A stretch of DNA of 64,000 bases from Desmospora activa DSM 45169 (GTDB lineage: Bacteria; Bacillota; Bacilli; Thermoactinomycetales; DSM-45169), in NCBI RefSeq assembly GCF_003046315.1, contig NZ_PZZP01000001.1, forward strand, positions 992,001-1,056,000. Reading direction: 5' to 3'. Under the pieces are notes generated by a model. That model did not search any database and was not told the DNA's origin. It saw only the letters and a list, made by a program, of their open reading frames with translations. Positions 1 through 8,371 of the stretch are shown here, in pieces. Every line of letters starts with the position of its first letter. Within the stretch, counting starts at the first letter, position 1. A program made the position numbers and the translations under genes.

Positions 1-1
1 C

Positions 2-934
2 CGGGATACAGCAGCACTTAGTCACTATCACCGCTTTACCATTCCCAAAAAAAGCGGAGGCAGACGAATCATTTCCGCTCCCAAACCGGAATTGCGCCAT
101 GCACAGGAGTGGGTTAAGACTTACATCGTTGATCGTGTTCCTGTACATGAAGCCGCTTATGGCTTTATTCCCAAACGGAGTACTGTGGATAACGCCCAGC
201 ATCACTTGCAGCGAGCTGCCGTGATTAAAATGGATCTAAAGGATTTCTTTCCCTCCATCACCTTCCAGCGGGTAAAGGGGTTGTTTCAATCCTTTGGCTA
301 CAGTGAGGCGGTTAGCACATTATTGGCATTGTTGACAACGGAGCCACCGCGGGAGAAGGTCTCTTTTGACGGGAAATTTTATTATGTAGCCGTCGGAAAG
401 AGGCAATTGCCTCAGGGAGCATGCACCAGTCCCGGTATCACCAACTTGATTTGTCGACGGTTGGATGCCCGCTTGACGGAGTTGGCGGAAAAAATGGGCT
501 TTACATATACACGTTATGCCGACGACCTCACCTTTTCCTGTGATCAGGACGGATTGGAGCAGTTGGGAGTCCTGTTACGGGGAGTGCGGGATATTGTCCG
601 CTTTGAAGGATTACAAGTAAATGAGAAAAAAACGCGGGTCCTTCGCGCTTCACGGCGGCAGCGGGTGACCGGAATCGTTGTTAACGATAAACCTAGCCTT
701 CCCCGACAAGAACTACGAACCTTTCGTGCGCTGTTACACAATGTAGAAAAAAACGGTCTGGAAGCGGAGAACCGGGAGAATCGCCCTCATTTTTGGGAAT
801 ATATTCAGGGCTATGTCAGCTATGTACGGATGGTTCGACCTGATTTGGGTGAGCAGTTTGGAGAACAACTTCAGCGCATCGCGGCGAAATACGGGTTAAA
901 ATTAAATGCTGCAAGAGAAAGGGAAGCAAAGTAG
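2..934 (+). CDS. Retron-type reverse transcriptase, 5' end outside window
   Basis: RNA-directed DNA polymerase. The frame stays open to the left edge, so the gene begins upstream; the first in-window start-like codon (TTG at 92) lies inside the conserved fingers region, preceded by an in-frame RFTIPKKSGGRR motif typical of retron and group II RTs. Visible motifs are the palm aspartate block KMDLKDFFPS, LPQGACTSP, the catalytic YADD box (codons 515-526), and two hallmarks of retron RTs: NAxxH (NAQHH, from 191) and VTG (665-673). The C-terminus has the short thumb-like region common in retron RTs. Family knowledge: retron RTs make msDNA from a noncoding RNA usually lying just upstream, which here would be off-window. 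No effector gene follows; the next gene is shikimate kinase on the other strand. A group II-derived or other RT class is less likely because NAxxH and VTG occur together. Confidence 0.85.
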   Translation, partial: RDTAALSHYHRFTIPKKSGGRRIISAPKPELRHAQEWVKTYIVDRVPVHEAAYGFIPKRSTVDNAQHHLQRAAVIKMDLKDFFPSITFQRVKGLFQSFGYSEAVSTLLALLTTEPPREKVSFDGKFYYVAVGKRQLPQGACTSPGITNLICRRLDARLTELAEKMGFTYTRYADDLTFSCDQDGLEQLGVLLRGVRDIVRFEGLQVNEKKTRVLRASRRQRVTGIVVNDKPSLPRQELRTFRALLHNVEKNGLEAENRENRPHFWEYIQGYVSYVRMVRPDLGEQFGEQLQRIAAKYGLKLNAAREREAK

Positions 935-1065
935 GCAAAAGCTAAGAGCTTAGGTGGTAGTAAGCGATACTGTTATGAATAAACGTGGCCCAGCGAGAGG
1001 GTAGGGAAGAACAGTCGATTTTTGTTGTGAATAGGGTAGCCGGAGAAGGTTGTGAGGGTAAAGAT

Positions 1066-1098
1066 AAAAAAGGGCTTCCGCAAAGAAGTCCTTTTTTT
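1066..1098. terminator. Bidirectional intrinsic terminator
   Basis: The stem AGGGCTTC/GAAGTCCT (1071-1091, one G-T pair) is flanked by an A-run on the left and seven T on the right. It can end the reverse transcriptase transcript rightward and the shikimate kinase transcript leftward. The stretch 935-1224 holds no convincing gene. Confidence 0.75.
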
Positions 1099-1224
1099 GG
1101 TGAGAGATTTGTTCATTTTTCGGATCTCTTACAATTCAATGCTCATTTCATCCGAATTCTAAATAAATATGTATGCCGATTTCTTTCAACTAAGTTTGGC
1201 ATTGTTCCTTGGCGCCAGATTCCC

Positions 1225-1818
1225 TCACCCATGATGGGGTTGATAGATATCCCACACGGTTTTAATCGATTGAACAATTTCCTCTGCCGTTTTCTCTGGT
1301 TCGAGTTGATCAGCGTCAACGCGAGAATTATGAAGAGAGTAGGCGGCTTTTCTTGTGAGGAATAATTCCTCGATTTCTTCCAGTGTTTTGTTTTGTAAAA
1401 CGGGACGGCTATCGAGGATGAGCGGTAGCCGATCCTTCCAGGAGTCCCAAGACAGATCAATCAAAAAAACGATGCAATGATCGAGACAGACCCGACGAAC
1501 CTCCTCTTGCATATAGGCGCCACCGCCCAATGCAATTACCTTTAAACGTGAATGGGCACAATGGTGGACAATCGTCTCCCGTTCAACCCGCCGGAACTCA
1601 GCCTCTCCGTGTAAACGGAATATTTCAGTCGTAGGTAGGTCAAAAGATTGGTTGATTTCTTCGTCAATATCGATAAAATCCCGATACAATTTTTTGGCGA
1701 CTAGTTGACCGATTGTGGTTTTGCCGACTCCCATAAAACCGATAAGTACGATATTTTTTTCACGAATGGGAACTTCCTGCGATTGTATGATGGTGCACTC
1801 CTTTACGATACGCTTCAA
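1225..1818 (-). CDS. aroK: Shikimate kinase
   Basis: Phosphorylates the 3-hydroxyl of shikimate with ATP in the cytoplasmic aromatic amino acid pathway. The 197 residues show a Walker A loop GFMGVGKTT near residue 27, the DID motif that binds shikimate and magnesium, the substrate-binding arginine in EFRRVE, the GGGAY loop, and RPVL in the lid region. Length is slightly above the usual 165-175 because of an N-terminal extension of about 20 residues before the first beta strand. It is a single gene on the minus strand between two terminators. A type I dehydroquinase gene lies about 7 kb away in a catabolic operon, so a functional link is possible but not shown. Confidence 0.93.
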   Translation of the reverse strand: MKRIVKECTIIQSQEVPIREKNIVLIGFMGVGKTTIGQLVAKKLYRDFIDIDEEINQSFDLPTTEIFRLHGEAEFRRVERETIVHHCAHSRLKVIALGGGAYMQEEVRRVCLDHCIVFLIDLSWDSWKDRLPLILDSRPVLQNKTLEEIEELFLTRKAAYSLHNSRVDADQLEPEKTAEEIVQSIKTVWDIYQPHHG

Positions 1819-1878
1819 AATCGATTGCCATTATCATAACAGGGTTTAGGAATCGGCGCAAAACAGAATTGATAGATA

Positions 1879-1916
1879 AAAATTAGACCTGTCGTTTGTG
1901 CAGGTCTAATTTTTTC
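1879..1916 (-). terminator. Terminator after tctA
   Basis: The perfect stem AATTAGACCTG/CAGGTCTAATT has a nine-base loop and T-rich flanks on both strands. It lies just past the tctA stop, so it most likely ends the leftward tctCBA transcript. Confidence 0.8.
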
Positions 1917-1972
1917 TTACGATAGCCAGGGTATCAAATGCGAATGGAATGATGGTTGAGTTTGTCTATTAC

Positions 1973-3484
1973 TCATCCACTCAATGGCTGTCGTAACCAT
2001 TTTCCCTTGAGCCATTGAAACCAGGAGGTCTGGGAAAAGAGAGTAAAGAGAATGATTAGGGTTAACATCAGACTGATCGGATGGGAGAATAGACTGATAA
2101 GAAATCCAAGAATGTTCTCTTCCATCATGACAGCGCGACGAAAATTACCATCCATCATCGGTCCTAGAATAATCCCCAACACCATTGGACCGGTTGGGAA
2201 GCGGTATTTCTTCATGAAGAAACCGACAATTCCAAAAGCGATCATCCAGTAGACGTCCGTGATGCTGTTGCGAATAGCGTAAGCGCCGACGACTGTTAAA
2301 AAGGCGATAATCGGAAGCAGCACATGTTTGGGGATGAGGACGACACGGGCGAACAGCGATAAGCCTAGCATTCCCCATATAAAGATAAAAATAGCGGAGA
2401 GAATGCCAGCACCGACAATCACCCAAAACAGATCCGGGGAGGAAGTCATCAGCATGGGTCCTGGTGTTAATCCGTGAATCATTAACCCTCCAATGATAAC
2501 CGCAGTTACCGCATCTCCGGGAATACCAAGGGTTAGCATCGGGATGAGCGCGCCACCGATGGCCGCCATATTGGCAGTATCGGGAGCGAGAACGCCTTCA
2601 TAAGCCCCTTTTCCAAAAGGACGAGAGGGCTTTTTAACGGTGCGTTTGGCGTGGTCATATGCCATGATGCTGGCGATTTCTCCTCCCGCCCCCGGCAGGG
2701 AGCCGATCATGACGCCAATCGTAGAAGTGCGGAGGGAGAGCGGAAGAAACTGCACAAATTGGCGCATCGAGGGTAACAGTTTGCCGGAAATGGATGTGGA
2801 TTGATGGTTGTTTGTTGAATGCAATTGATGCAACACCTCTGCCAGGCCGAACAGTCCCAACAAACAGGCGATAAAGCTGATCCCGCCCTTCAGCTCTACC
2901 GTACCTAGGGTAAAACGATCGGTTGCTGTCAACGCATCCATGCCGATCAAGCCGACGATAATTCCCAATCCGGCGGCAAAGATGGACTTGGGTTTATAGT
3001 CGGTGGAACCTAAGCTACCGACCAGCAGGATACCAAGCAGCATGATGAGAAAGTAATCCCTTGGAGCAAAACTTAAAGCAATGGAGGAGATTAGTGGTGA
3101 TGCGGTAGCCAGCACTAATATCCCTAACAAGCCGCCAAAGACAGAATAAAGGGTGGCGTATCCGATCGCCAGTCCGCTCTCTCCTCGTTGGGTGAGGGGA
3201 TAGCCGTCAAAAGTGGTAGCCAGGGAAGAAGGAGTTCCTGGAATGTTCAGTAAGATTGCAGAGCGAGAACCGCCGTATACACCACCAAAAAATACACCGA
3301 TAATTAATACGATTGCGGGAATGGTATCCCAAGTGTAAGAGAGGGAAACGAGTAACGTTACCGCCATGGTAACCGATAGCCCCGGCATCGATCCAATCAG
3401 AAAACCGGCAAAGGTGCCGACCGCTGCGATCAGTATCAATTCGGGGTTGGTAAAAGGAATCTTTAGATATTCCAACCAGCTCAT
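1973..3484 (-). CDS. tctA: Tripartite tricarboxylate transporter, large membrane subunit TctA
   Basis: Large integral membrane subunit of a TTT family transporter, moving carboxylates with an ion gradient after capture by the TctC-type binding protein. About 503 residues with roughly eleven to twelve hydrophobic segments. Family features are the early GFLIGSMPGLS loop, GVFFGGVYGGSRSAILLNIPGTPSS, and the second repeat GSLPGAGGEIAS with LGIPGDAVTAVI. The start was set at the internal ATG (complement 3484) because an AGGAAG ribosome binding site precedes it and it clears the tctB stop by 19 bases; the longer frame would overlap tctB. It is the last gene of tctC-tctB-tctA. The substrate cannot be read from sequence: citrate, tartrate, tricarballylate and aromatic acids are all known for the family. 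Confidence 0.92.
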   Translation of the reverse strand: MSWLEYLKIPFTNPELILIAAVGTFAGFLIGSMPGLSVTMAVTLLVSLSYTWDTIPAIVLIIGVFFGGVYGGSRSAILLNIPGTPSSLATTFDGYPLTQRGESGLAIGYATLYSVFGGLLGILVLATASPLISSIALSFAPRDYFLIMLLGILLVGSLGSTDYKPKSIFAAGLGIIVGLIGMDALTATDRFTLGTVELKGGISFIACLLGLFGLAEVLHQLHSTNNHQSTSISGKLLPSMRQFVQFLPLSLRTSTIGVMIGSLPGAGGEIASIMAYDHAKRTVKKPSRPFGKGAYEGVLAPDTANMAAIGGALIPMLTLGIPGDAVTAVIIGGLMIHGLTPGPMLMTSSPDLFWVIVGAGILSAIFIFIWGMLGLSLFARVVLIPKHVLLPIIAFLTVVGAYAIRNSITDVYWMIAFGIVGFFMKKYRFPTGPMVLGIILGPMMDGNFRRAVMMEENILGFLISLFSHPISLMLTLIILFTLFSQTSWFQWLKGKWLRQPLSG

Positions 3485-3503
3485 TACTTCACTTCCTTTC
3501 ATG

Positions 3504-3998
3504 TTACGATGGGAAAACGATCTCAAACAGAGAGACAAACATGAAATAAATCAGACTGGAAGTTAGGATGGATATGAGTAGGTTGGAGCGCCATTTGGAT
3601 CGGTTGAGGAAGGTCATCGCCAGAAACAAGTAAACAGTAGATAACAGTAGGAAATGGATGAAATTCATTAAATAAGCGAATGAAACTACGCCGATAAGGA
3701 AGAGGATCAGCTGTTTTATTTGGAAATTCTTTGTGGTAGGGTTTGCAATTGGATCCGTAGCATTAACCGAACGATCTGGATGATGAACCGACTCTTCCTC
3801 ATTTGGAGAAGGGGAGAACGCACCTCGTTTCCAGATAGCGATGGAGCTTGCCATTAAAATAAGAGAGACGACCGCTGGGAAAAAGGATGCTGATGTAGGG
3901 TCCAACACGCTGTTGTCCTTTATGTTAAGCGAAAGTCCCAAGACTATTAGACTGATAGCGATTAACAGGAGAGGAGCGATGATTTTGGAGGTGGTCAT
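3504..3998 (-). CDS. tctB: Tripartite tricarboxylate transporter, small membrane subunit TctB
   Basis: Small, poorly conserved membrane subunit of the TTT transporter. About 164 residues with four predicted helices: one at the N-terminus (APLLLIAISLIVLGLSL), one near 40-55 and two near 90-150, separated by a polar loop rich in Glu, Ser and Asn at about 60-85. This is the usual TctB plan. ATG at complement 3998 follows an AGGTGA ribosome binding site; the preceding TTG is too close to it. The start is six bases beyond the tctC stop, so the genes are probably translationally coupled. Assignment rests on membrane topology and position between tctC and tctA more than on sequence motifs. Confidence 0.85.
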   Translation of the reverse strand: MTTSKIIAPLLLIAISLIVLGLSLNIKDNSVLDPTSASFFPAVVSLILMASSIAIWKRGAFSPSPNEEESVHHPDRSVNATDPIANPTTKNFQIKQLILFLIGVVSFAYLMNFIHFLLLSTVYLFLAMTFLNRSKWRSNLLISILTSSLIYFMFVSLFEIVFPS

Positions 3999-4004
3999 CA
4001 AATG

Positions 4005-5063
4005 TCACCTACTTTCAGATTCCATCTGTTTTCTGGGGATATTTAACTTAACCGGATCTATTTTGGCCGCCCCATCGTCATGGATCAGCCAAGCGGTGGT
4101 CGACTGCCACTCACGCCAATACGCTACTGCTTCCTCTCCGTGCAGATTCATTGGAACCGCTTTCATATTATCCAGATAAGATTGAAACGTTTGATCTTGT
4201 TCCGCTTTAGAAAAGGCATCGATTAACTTTTCCTTTACGGGTTCTGGAGTGTCTTTTTTAACCCAGACACCAAAAAACGGCCCCCAGGGAAGGTGTTTTT
4301 CCAACTCGGGTAAGGATTGCGTAATGGGAGGGACATTTGGTAGCTCCTCCACCGGTTTGTCGTTGACAACGGTTAGTATTCTTACTTTACCGGCTTCCGC
4401 ATTGTTGATGGCGGCACTTAAGACAGTGACTGAAGCATCGAGATGCCCGCCTAGCAACGCAGTAAGAGCAGGGCCATCTCCATCGAAGGGAATCATGTTA
4501 AACTCGGTATCTGCTGCACTGTTGATCATCGTTCCAACGACGAAGGGCAAACCGCCTGGGCCGGTTGAGCCCATTTTTACTTTACCGGGCCTTGCTTTGG
4601 CATCGCGCAGGAGATCATCCAATGTTTGGTAGGGTGAATCAGCTGGTACCACCACGGTAGCGATACCCCGTGCATAGATACTGATGGGGTCAAAGTCTTC
4701 AAACCCCAAATCGGATATGTCGAGCACTCCATACAGAGCCGGGTTTTCAGCTGAAAACAGCAGATGATAACCGTCTGCTCCTTGTTTATGGACATAATGA
4801 GTACCGATTGCACTGGAACCACCCGGTTTGTTGGTAAGAACGATGGACTGGCCCAATTCTTCTTCCACCAAGGGAGTGATGGCCCGAGCGAGGCTATCGG
4901 TGCTTCCACCCGCTCCCCATGGAATGACACCTGTGATGGAAGTAGAGGGATAGGGGTTTTTTTCATGGGAACCACTGGGTAGGAACACGAGCGAGTTGCA
5001 AGCGGTCAGAAAGAGCAGGACTGATATCAGTGACAAATAGATTACTGTCGGTCTGAATTTCAT
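4005..5063 (-). CDS. tctC: Tripartite tricarboxylate transporter, substrate-binding lipoprotein TctC
   Basis: Extracytoplasmic solute receptor of the Bug/TctC family, tethered as a lipoprotein. The N-terminus has a hydrophobic signal ending in the lipobox LTAC at about residue 22. The ligand-binding core follows: a GGSTDSLARAI segment, then NKPGGSSAIG, the segments that bind the carboxylate headgroup in Bug proteins, and later GPGGLPF and MIPFDGDGPALTALLGGHLD. Length of 352 residues is normal. A near-perfect AAAGGAGG ribosome binding site precedes the ATG. It is the first gene of the leftward operon, behind a sigma-A promoter (5165-5194) and a cre site (5104-5117), and diverges from an IclR regulator that probably controls both directions. 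Confidence 0.93.
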   Translation of the reverse strand: MKFRPTVIYLSLISVLLFLTACNSLVFLPSGSHEKNPYPSTSITGVIPWGAGGSTDSLARAITPLVEEELGQSIVLTNKPGGSSAIGTHYVHKQGADGYHLLFSAENPALYGVLDISDLGFEDFDPISIYARGIATVVVPADSPYQTLDDLLRDAKARPGKVKMGSTGPGGLPFVVGTMINSAADTEFNMIPFDGDGPALTALLGGHLDASVTVLSAAINNAEAGKVRILTVVNDKPVEELPNVPPITQSLPELEKHLPWGPFFGVWVKKDTPEPVKEKLIDAFSKAEQDQTFQSYLDNMKAVPMNLHGEEAVAYWREWQSTTAWLIHDDGAAKIDPVKLNIPRKQMESESR

Positions 5064-5103
5064 TGCCGGAAACCTCCTTTGTTAGAAATGTGATCATCTC
5101 AAT

Positions 5104-5117
5104 TGAAAGCGCTTACC
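5104..5117. promoter_or_regulatory. CcpA catabolite-responsive element upstream of tctC
   Basis: The site TGAAAGCGCTTACC matches the Bacillus cre consensus TGWAANCGNTNWCA at 13 of 14 positions. It lies between the tct promoter and the tctC start, where CcpA would block elongation when a preferred sugar is present. Confidence 0.7.
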
Positions 5118-5164
5118 ATTCCGTTTGGTGTAACGTGATTACGCATATTGGAACTTTGCAGTGA

Positions 5165-5194
5165 ATTATAGCAGAGAGCAAATCAACCTGTCTA
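5165..5194 (-). promoter_or_regulatory. Sigma-A-type promoter of tctCBA
   Basis: On the minus strand, TAGACA (-35) is followed after 18 bases by a perfect TATAAT (-10). The expected start of transcription is about 95 bases before the tctC ATG, upstream of the cre site. A TTGACA further upstream is 20 bases from another TATAAT and is less likely. Confidence 0.6.
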
Positions 5195-5231
5195 TATAAA
5201 ATGAAAAATTATAAAAAATCATTTTTCCCTC

Positions 5232-5273
5232 TTGTCAAGAAAATCGCAACCGTATAGAATGGAATCGAATTCC
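5232..5273 (+). promoter_or_regulatory. Sigma-A promoter with overlapping palindromic operator for the IclR gene
   Basis: TTGTCA (5232-5237) and TAGAAT (5255-5260) are separated by exactly 17 bases. Immediately downstream, 5261-5273 is the inverted repeat GGAAT-CGA-ATTCC, the type of sequence bound by IclR dimers, covering the transcription start. This arrangement predicts autorepression, perhaps with control of the divergent tct promoter. It also shows that the TTG at 5232 is a -35 box and not a start codon. Confidence 0.65.
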
Positions 5274-5327
5274 GGTATACGTAACTTGATTCCTTTGAAC
5301 GGAACTACTGACCAGGATGTGAGAGAA

Positions 5328-6110
5328 ATGACAACAGAGACAAAATCGCAAAAGGGGGAAGCCGGTCTGCGGACCGTACAGCGGGCCATCGATATTTTGT
5401 ACTGTTTTACCCATGAAGTACAGGAGCTTTCTCTGACGGAAATTGCCAATCATATTCAATTGGCCAAATCGACGACAACACGGCTACTGGCTACGCTGGA
5501 GCAAAACGATCTTATTCAAAAAGATCCAGCCACGTTAAAGTACCGGTTGGGCCATGGGATGTACTATCTGGGTCACATTGCGGGCAGATCGATTCAAATT
5601 CGGGAGATCGCAAAACCGATCATGGAGCGCTTGCGGGACAACACGAACGAAACCGTCAATTTATACCTTCTTGATCAAGATCGACGCAGCTGTATCGAAC
5701 AGAGTGAAGGGTTGCAGTCGGTTCGGCATCTGGTGAAAATCGGTGAACGTTTACCGTTATGGGCTGGGGCTGGTGGAAAAGTCATCCTTGCGTATCAATC
5801 GACGGAATTGCAAAGGAGAATTTTTACCCAAGTCCCTTCCGCAGCACAGGTGAATGCTTTGCAGAAAGAACTCCCAAACATTCGGTCTCGCGGGAGCGCC
5901 TCCAGCCTCGATGAACGGGAAGTGGGGTCTGCGGCTGTGGCTGCACCGATTTTTGACATTAACGGGGATGTGAAAGCTTGTCTGTCTGTTTCAGGTCCTA
6001 CAAACCGTTTTACCCCGGAGTTTATCGAGCAGTTACATGTCCAGGTTCGGGATGAAGCGATGACGATCTCAAAACAACTCGGTTTTGTGGAAACGAGGGA
6101 TATCCCATGA
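5328..6110 (+). CDS. IclR family transcriptional regulator
   Basis: Dimeric repressor or activator with an N-terminal winged helix-turn-helix and a C-terminal effector-binding GAF-like domain. From ATG 5328 the protein has 260 residues, the normal IclR length, beginning shortly before the conserved GLRTVQRAIDIL segment; the recognition region is LTEIANHIQLAKSTTTRLLATLE. The effector domain includes ERLPLWAGAGGKVILAY and VAAPIFDINGDVKACLSVSGP. A longer frame opens at TTG 5232, but that codon is part of the promoter. The stop overlaps the next ATG (ATGA), so it is cotranscribed with the catabolic genes, which it presumably regulates with the divergent tct operon. IclR members often sense the substrate or an intermediate; the ligand here is unknown. 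Confidence 0.9.
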   Translation: MTTETKSQKGEAGLRTVQRAIDILYCFTHEVQELSLTEIANHIQLAKSTTTRLLATLEQNDLIQKDPATLKYRLGHGMYYLGHIAGRSIQIREIAKPIMERLRDNTNETVNLYLLDQDRRSCIEQSEGLQSVRHLVKIGERLPLWAGAGGKVILAYQSTELQRRIFTQVPSAAQVNALQKELPNIRSRGSASSLDEREVGSAAVAAPIFDINGDVKACLSVSGPTNRFTPEFIEQLHVQVRDEAMTISKQLGFVETRDIP

Positions 6111-6955
6111 GAGGCAGAAGTGCCTTGGATGCCTATGGTGACGGTGAAGCTTGGTGGACGACGTCGATTAGCCATATCGACAAAAACCAGATCGATATCC
6201 GCGGATATCCCATCGAAGATTTGATCGGTCATCTCTCCTACAGTCAGATGTTGTATCTGTTATTGTGCGGGGAACTGCTCAGCCCACCAAAAGCTCGTCT
6301 GCTGGAAAGTGTTTTGGTGGCGGGAGCCGATCATGGTCCCCGTGCGCCTTCTATTGCTGCCGCGCGAATGGCGGCTACTTGCGGAATCTCTTTTAACTCT
6401 AGCGTCGCTACCGGCATCAATATGTTGGGAGATATTCATGGGGGAGCGGCGGAGAATGCCATGCAGCTATTTTACCGTTGCAAAAAGTGGCGGGATGAGC
6501 GAAAAACGACGACCCATGCGGCAGTCGAGCATCACTATTCTCTCCTTGTCCACAAAGGAGAAAAAGTGCCCGGATTTGGTCATCAACTCCACGATCGTGA
6601 TCCACGCGTCCATCGCTTATACGAATTGGCTACAGAATTGGCGATAGAAGGGGAGATCTCCGGGATCTATCTGACTATAGCAGAAGAGTTCAGAAAGTTG
6701 ATTGAATCACAAAAAAACAGAGCGATTACGATGAACATCGACGGAGTAGCTGCCGCTATCCAGTGTGAGCTCAGTATTCCGGCGGAAGCGGCAAAAGGGA
6801 TCTTTTCTCTTTCTAGGGGGATGGGAATTGTCGCTCACGCTTTTGAAGAGTACATGAACGGGGTGCGGATTAAAGGACCTTGCCCTGCCAGAGAAGACCT
6901 GGTGCAATACCGAGGACCGTCACATCGCCGAATGGAAAAACGGGGTGGAGAATGA
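6107..6955 (+). CDS. Citrate synthase-family protein of the short citryl-CoA lyase type
   Basis: About 282 residues, far below the 370-430 of true citrate synthases, and matching the short branch often annotated citryl-CoA lyase, which catalyses the retro-Claisen split of a citryl-CoA-like thioester into an oxo acid and acetyl-CoA. Conserved citrate synthase elements remain: IHGGAAENAM with an active-site histidine, PGFGHQLHDRDPR with the second histidine, and NIDGVAAAI with the catalytic aspartate. The start overlaps the IclR stop and the end overlaps the next ATG, so the gene is inside a tightly coupled operon. With a TctABC importer and a CaiB-type CoA-transferase alongside, a role in breaking down an imported tricarboxylate-like acid is a reasonable inference. 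The exact substrate is not evident. Confidence 0.75.
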   Translation: MRGRSALDAYGDGEAWWTTSISHIDKNQIDIRGYPIEDLIGHLSYSQMLYLLLCGELLSPPKARLLESVLVAGADHGPRAPSIAAARMAATCGISFNSSVATGINMLGDIHGGAAENAMQLFYRCKKWRDERKTTTHAAVEHHYSLLVHKGEKVPGFGHQLHDRDPRVHRLYELATELAIEGEISGIYLTIAEEFRKLIESQKNRAITMNIDGVAAAIQCELSIPAEAAKGIFSLSRGMGIVAHAFEEYMNGVRIKGPCPAREDLVQYRGPSHRRMEKRGGE

Positions 6956-8371
6956 TGAAAGCGTATGCACGTCTTTATATCGATGGTGAGTGGATTCGCA
7001 CCGGGCGGGAAATCTCTCCACTGATCAACCCCTATTCACAAGAGGTGATCGGAGAGCAAGTATTGGCTACCCCAACTGATGTAGAAAGAGCGTTGCAATC
7101 CGCTTTTGAAGCAAAAAATATCATCAAAGCGATCCCAGCTTATAAACGGGCACAAGTGTTGAAAGCGGTTGCTCGCAATTTAGAGGCGGAGAAAGAGCCT
7201 TTTGCCAAGTTGATTACAGCAGAGTTGGGAAAGCCTTTAAAAAATACCTTGGATGAAGTCTCCCGTTCGATTGAAACCTTGGAACTGTCCGCGGAAGAGG
7301 CGAAGCGGTTAACGGGGGAGACCAGTTACGGAGAGGCTTCGCCGCGAGGAATGGGAGCTATTGCGGCCACTTTCCGGGTACCGGTTGGGGTTGTTGCTGC
7401 AATTACACCTTTTAATGCACCCTTAAATTTGATTTGTCATAAAATCGGTCCCGCCTATGCCGCCGGTAATAGCGTTATTTTGAAACCAGCTCCACAAACG
7501 CCGTTAATTGCAACTCGCTTGCTTGAACTCTTGCTGGAATCGGGCTTCCATCCAAAAAGCATCAATCTGTTGTTGGGAGGAGCAGCGGTAGGACGACAGA
7601 TGGTGAAAGACGCCCGTGTCAACGTCGTTTCTTTTACCGGCGGGGTGACGGCTGGTAGAAACATCTGTGAAACCGCCGGGATGAAAAAAGTGCTGCTGGA
7701 ACTGGGTGGAAATGCACCAACCATCGTTCATGAAGATGCAGATATCCAGTATGCCGCTGCGGAGTGCGCTAAGAGCGGTTATAGTAATTCCGGCCAAAGT
7801 TGTATCTCGGTTCAGCGCATGTATGTGCATCACGCTGTGATACACGCATTTGTTGATCACCTGAAGCAAGCGGTCTCTCGTTTACAGGTTGGTGATCCTT
7901 GTTCCCTGGAATCCGATATTGGTTGTATGGTGGATTGAAGAAGCGAGGGCACAGGGAGCGGAACTAATCCGAGGGGGGACACGAACTGGGGCAACGGTAG
8001 AGCCTACGATCCTACTGAATCCGCCACGAGAGGCCAAAGTGGTATGTGAAGAAGTGTTTGGCCCCGTTGTCTCCATCCTTCCCTATGCCACGATTGAGGA
8101 GGCGATTGCTGAAGCGAATCGCTCCGACTTTGGGTTGCAAGCCGGTTTGTTCACCAACCGGATGGATCTTGCTTACCAGGTTGCACAGCAGTTGGAAACC
8201 GGTGGAATCGTCATCAATGGAACATCCAATTTTCGTTTGGATCACTGGCCTTATGGCGGGGTAAAGAACAGCGGGATTGGACGGGAAGGGCCGCGATACG
8301 CGATTCGCGAGATGACGGAAACCAAAATGGTTGTGATGCGAGTGCCAGAAGGGCGGGGAAAATTTTCATGA
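6952..8371 (+). pseudogene. Aldehyde dehydrogenase interrupted by an internal deletion and frameshift
   Basis: An NAD(P)-dependent aldehyde dehydrogenase split into two frames. The 5' part (6952-7938) holds the Rossmann core, ITPFNAPLN, SFTGG, the glutamate motif LELGGNAP and the catalytic cysteine in SGQSC; it ends prematurely at TGA 7936. The rest resumes in another frame from about 7930 with WIEEARAQGAE, then EEVFGPV and the C-terminal GGVKNSGIGREGP segment. Compared with normal family members, about nine to ten residues are missing at the junction, so this is not a simple one-base read error. The junction reads ATGGTGGATTGAAG, consistent with deletion between short repeats such as TGGAT. 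The start at 6952 overlaps the preceding stop; the end overlaps aroD. Activity is unlikely because the C-terminal oligomerisation part is lost. Confidence 0.85.

Noticed and set aside
985-1365. 126-codon plus-strand frame between the RT and aroK
   Set aside because: It overlaps the C-terminal coding part of aroK and a terminator, has no ribosome binding site, and its translation looks non-protein-like.
5232-5327. N-terminal extension of the IclR protein from TTG 5232
   Set aside because: The TTG is the -35 element of a well-spaced promoter and the extension covers the -10 box and operator; family length fits ATG 5328.
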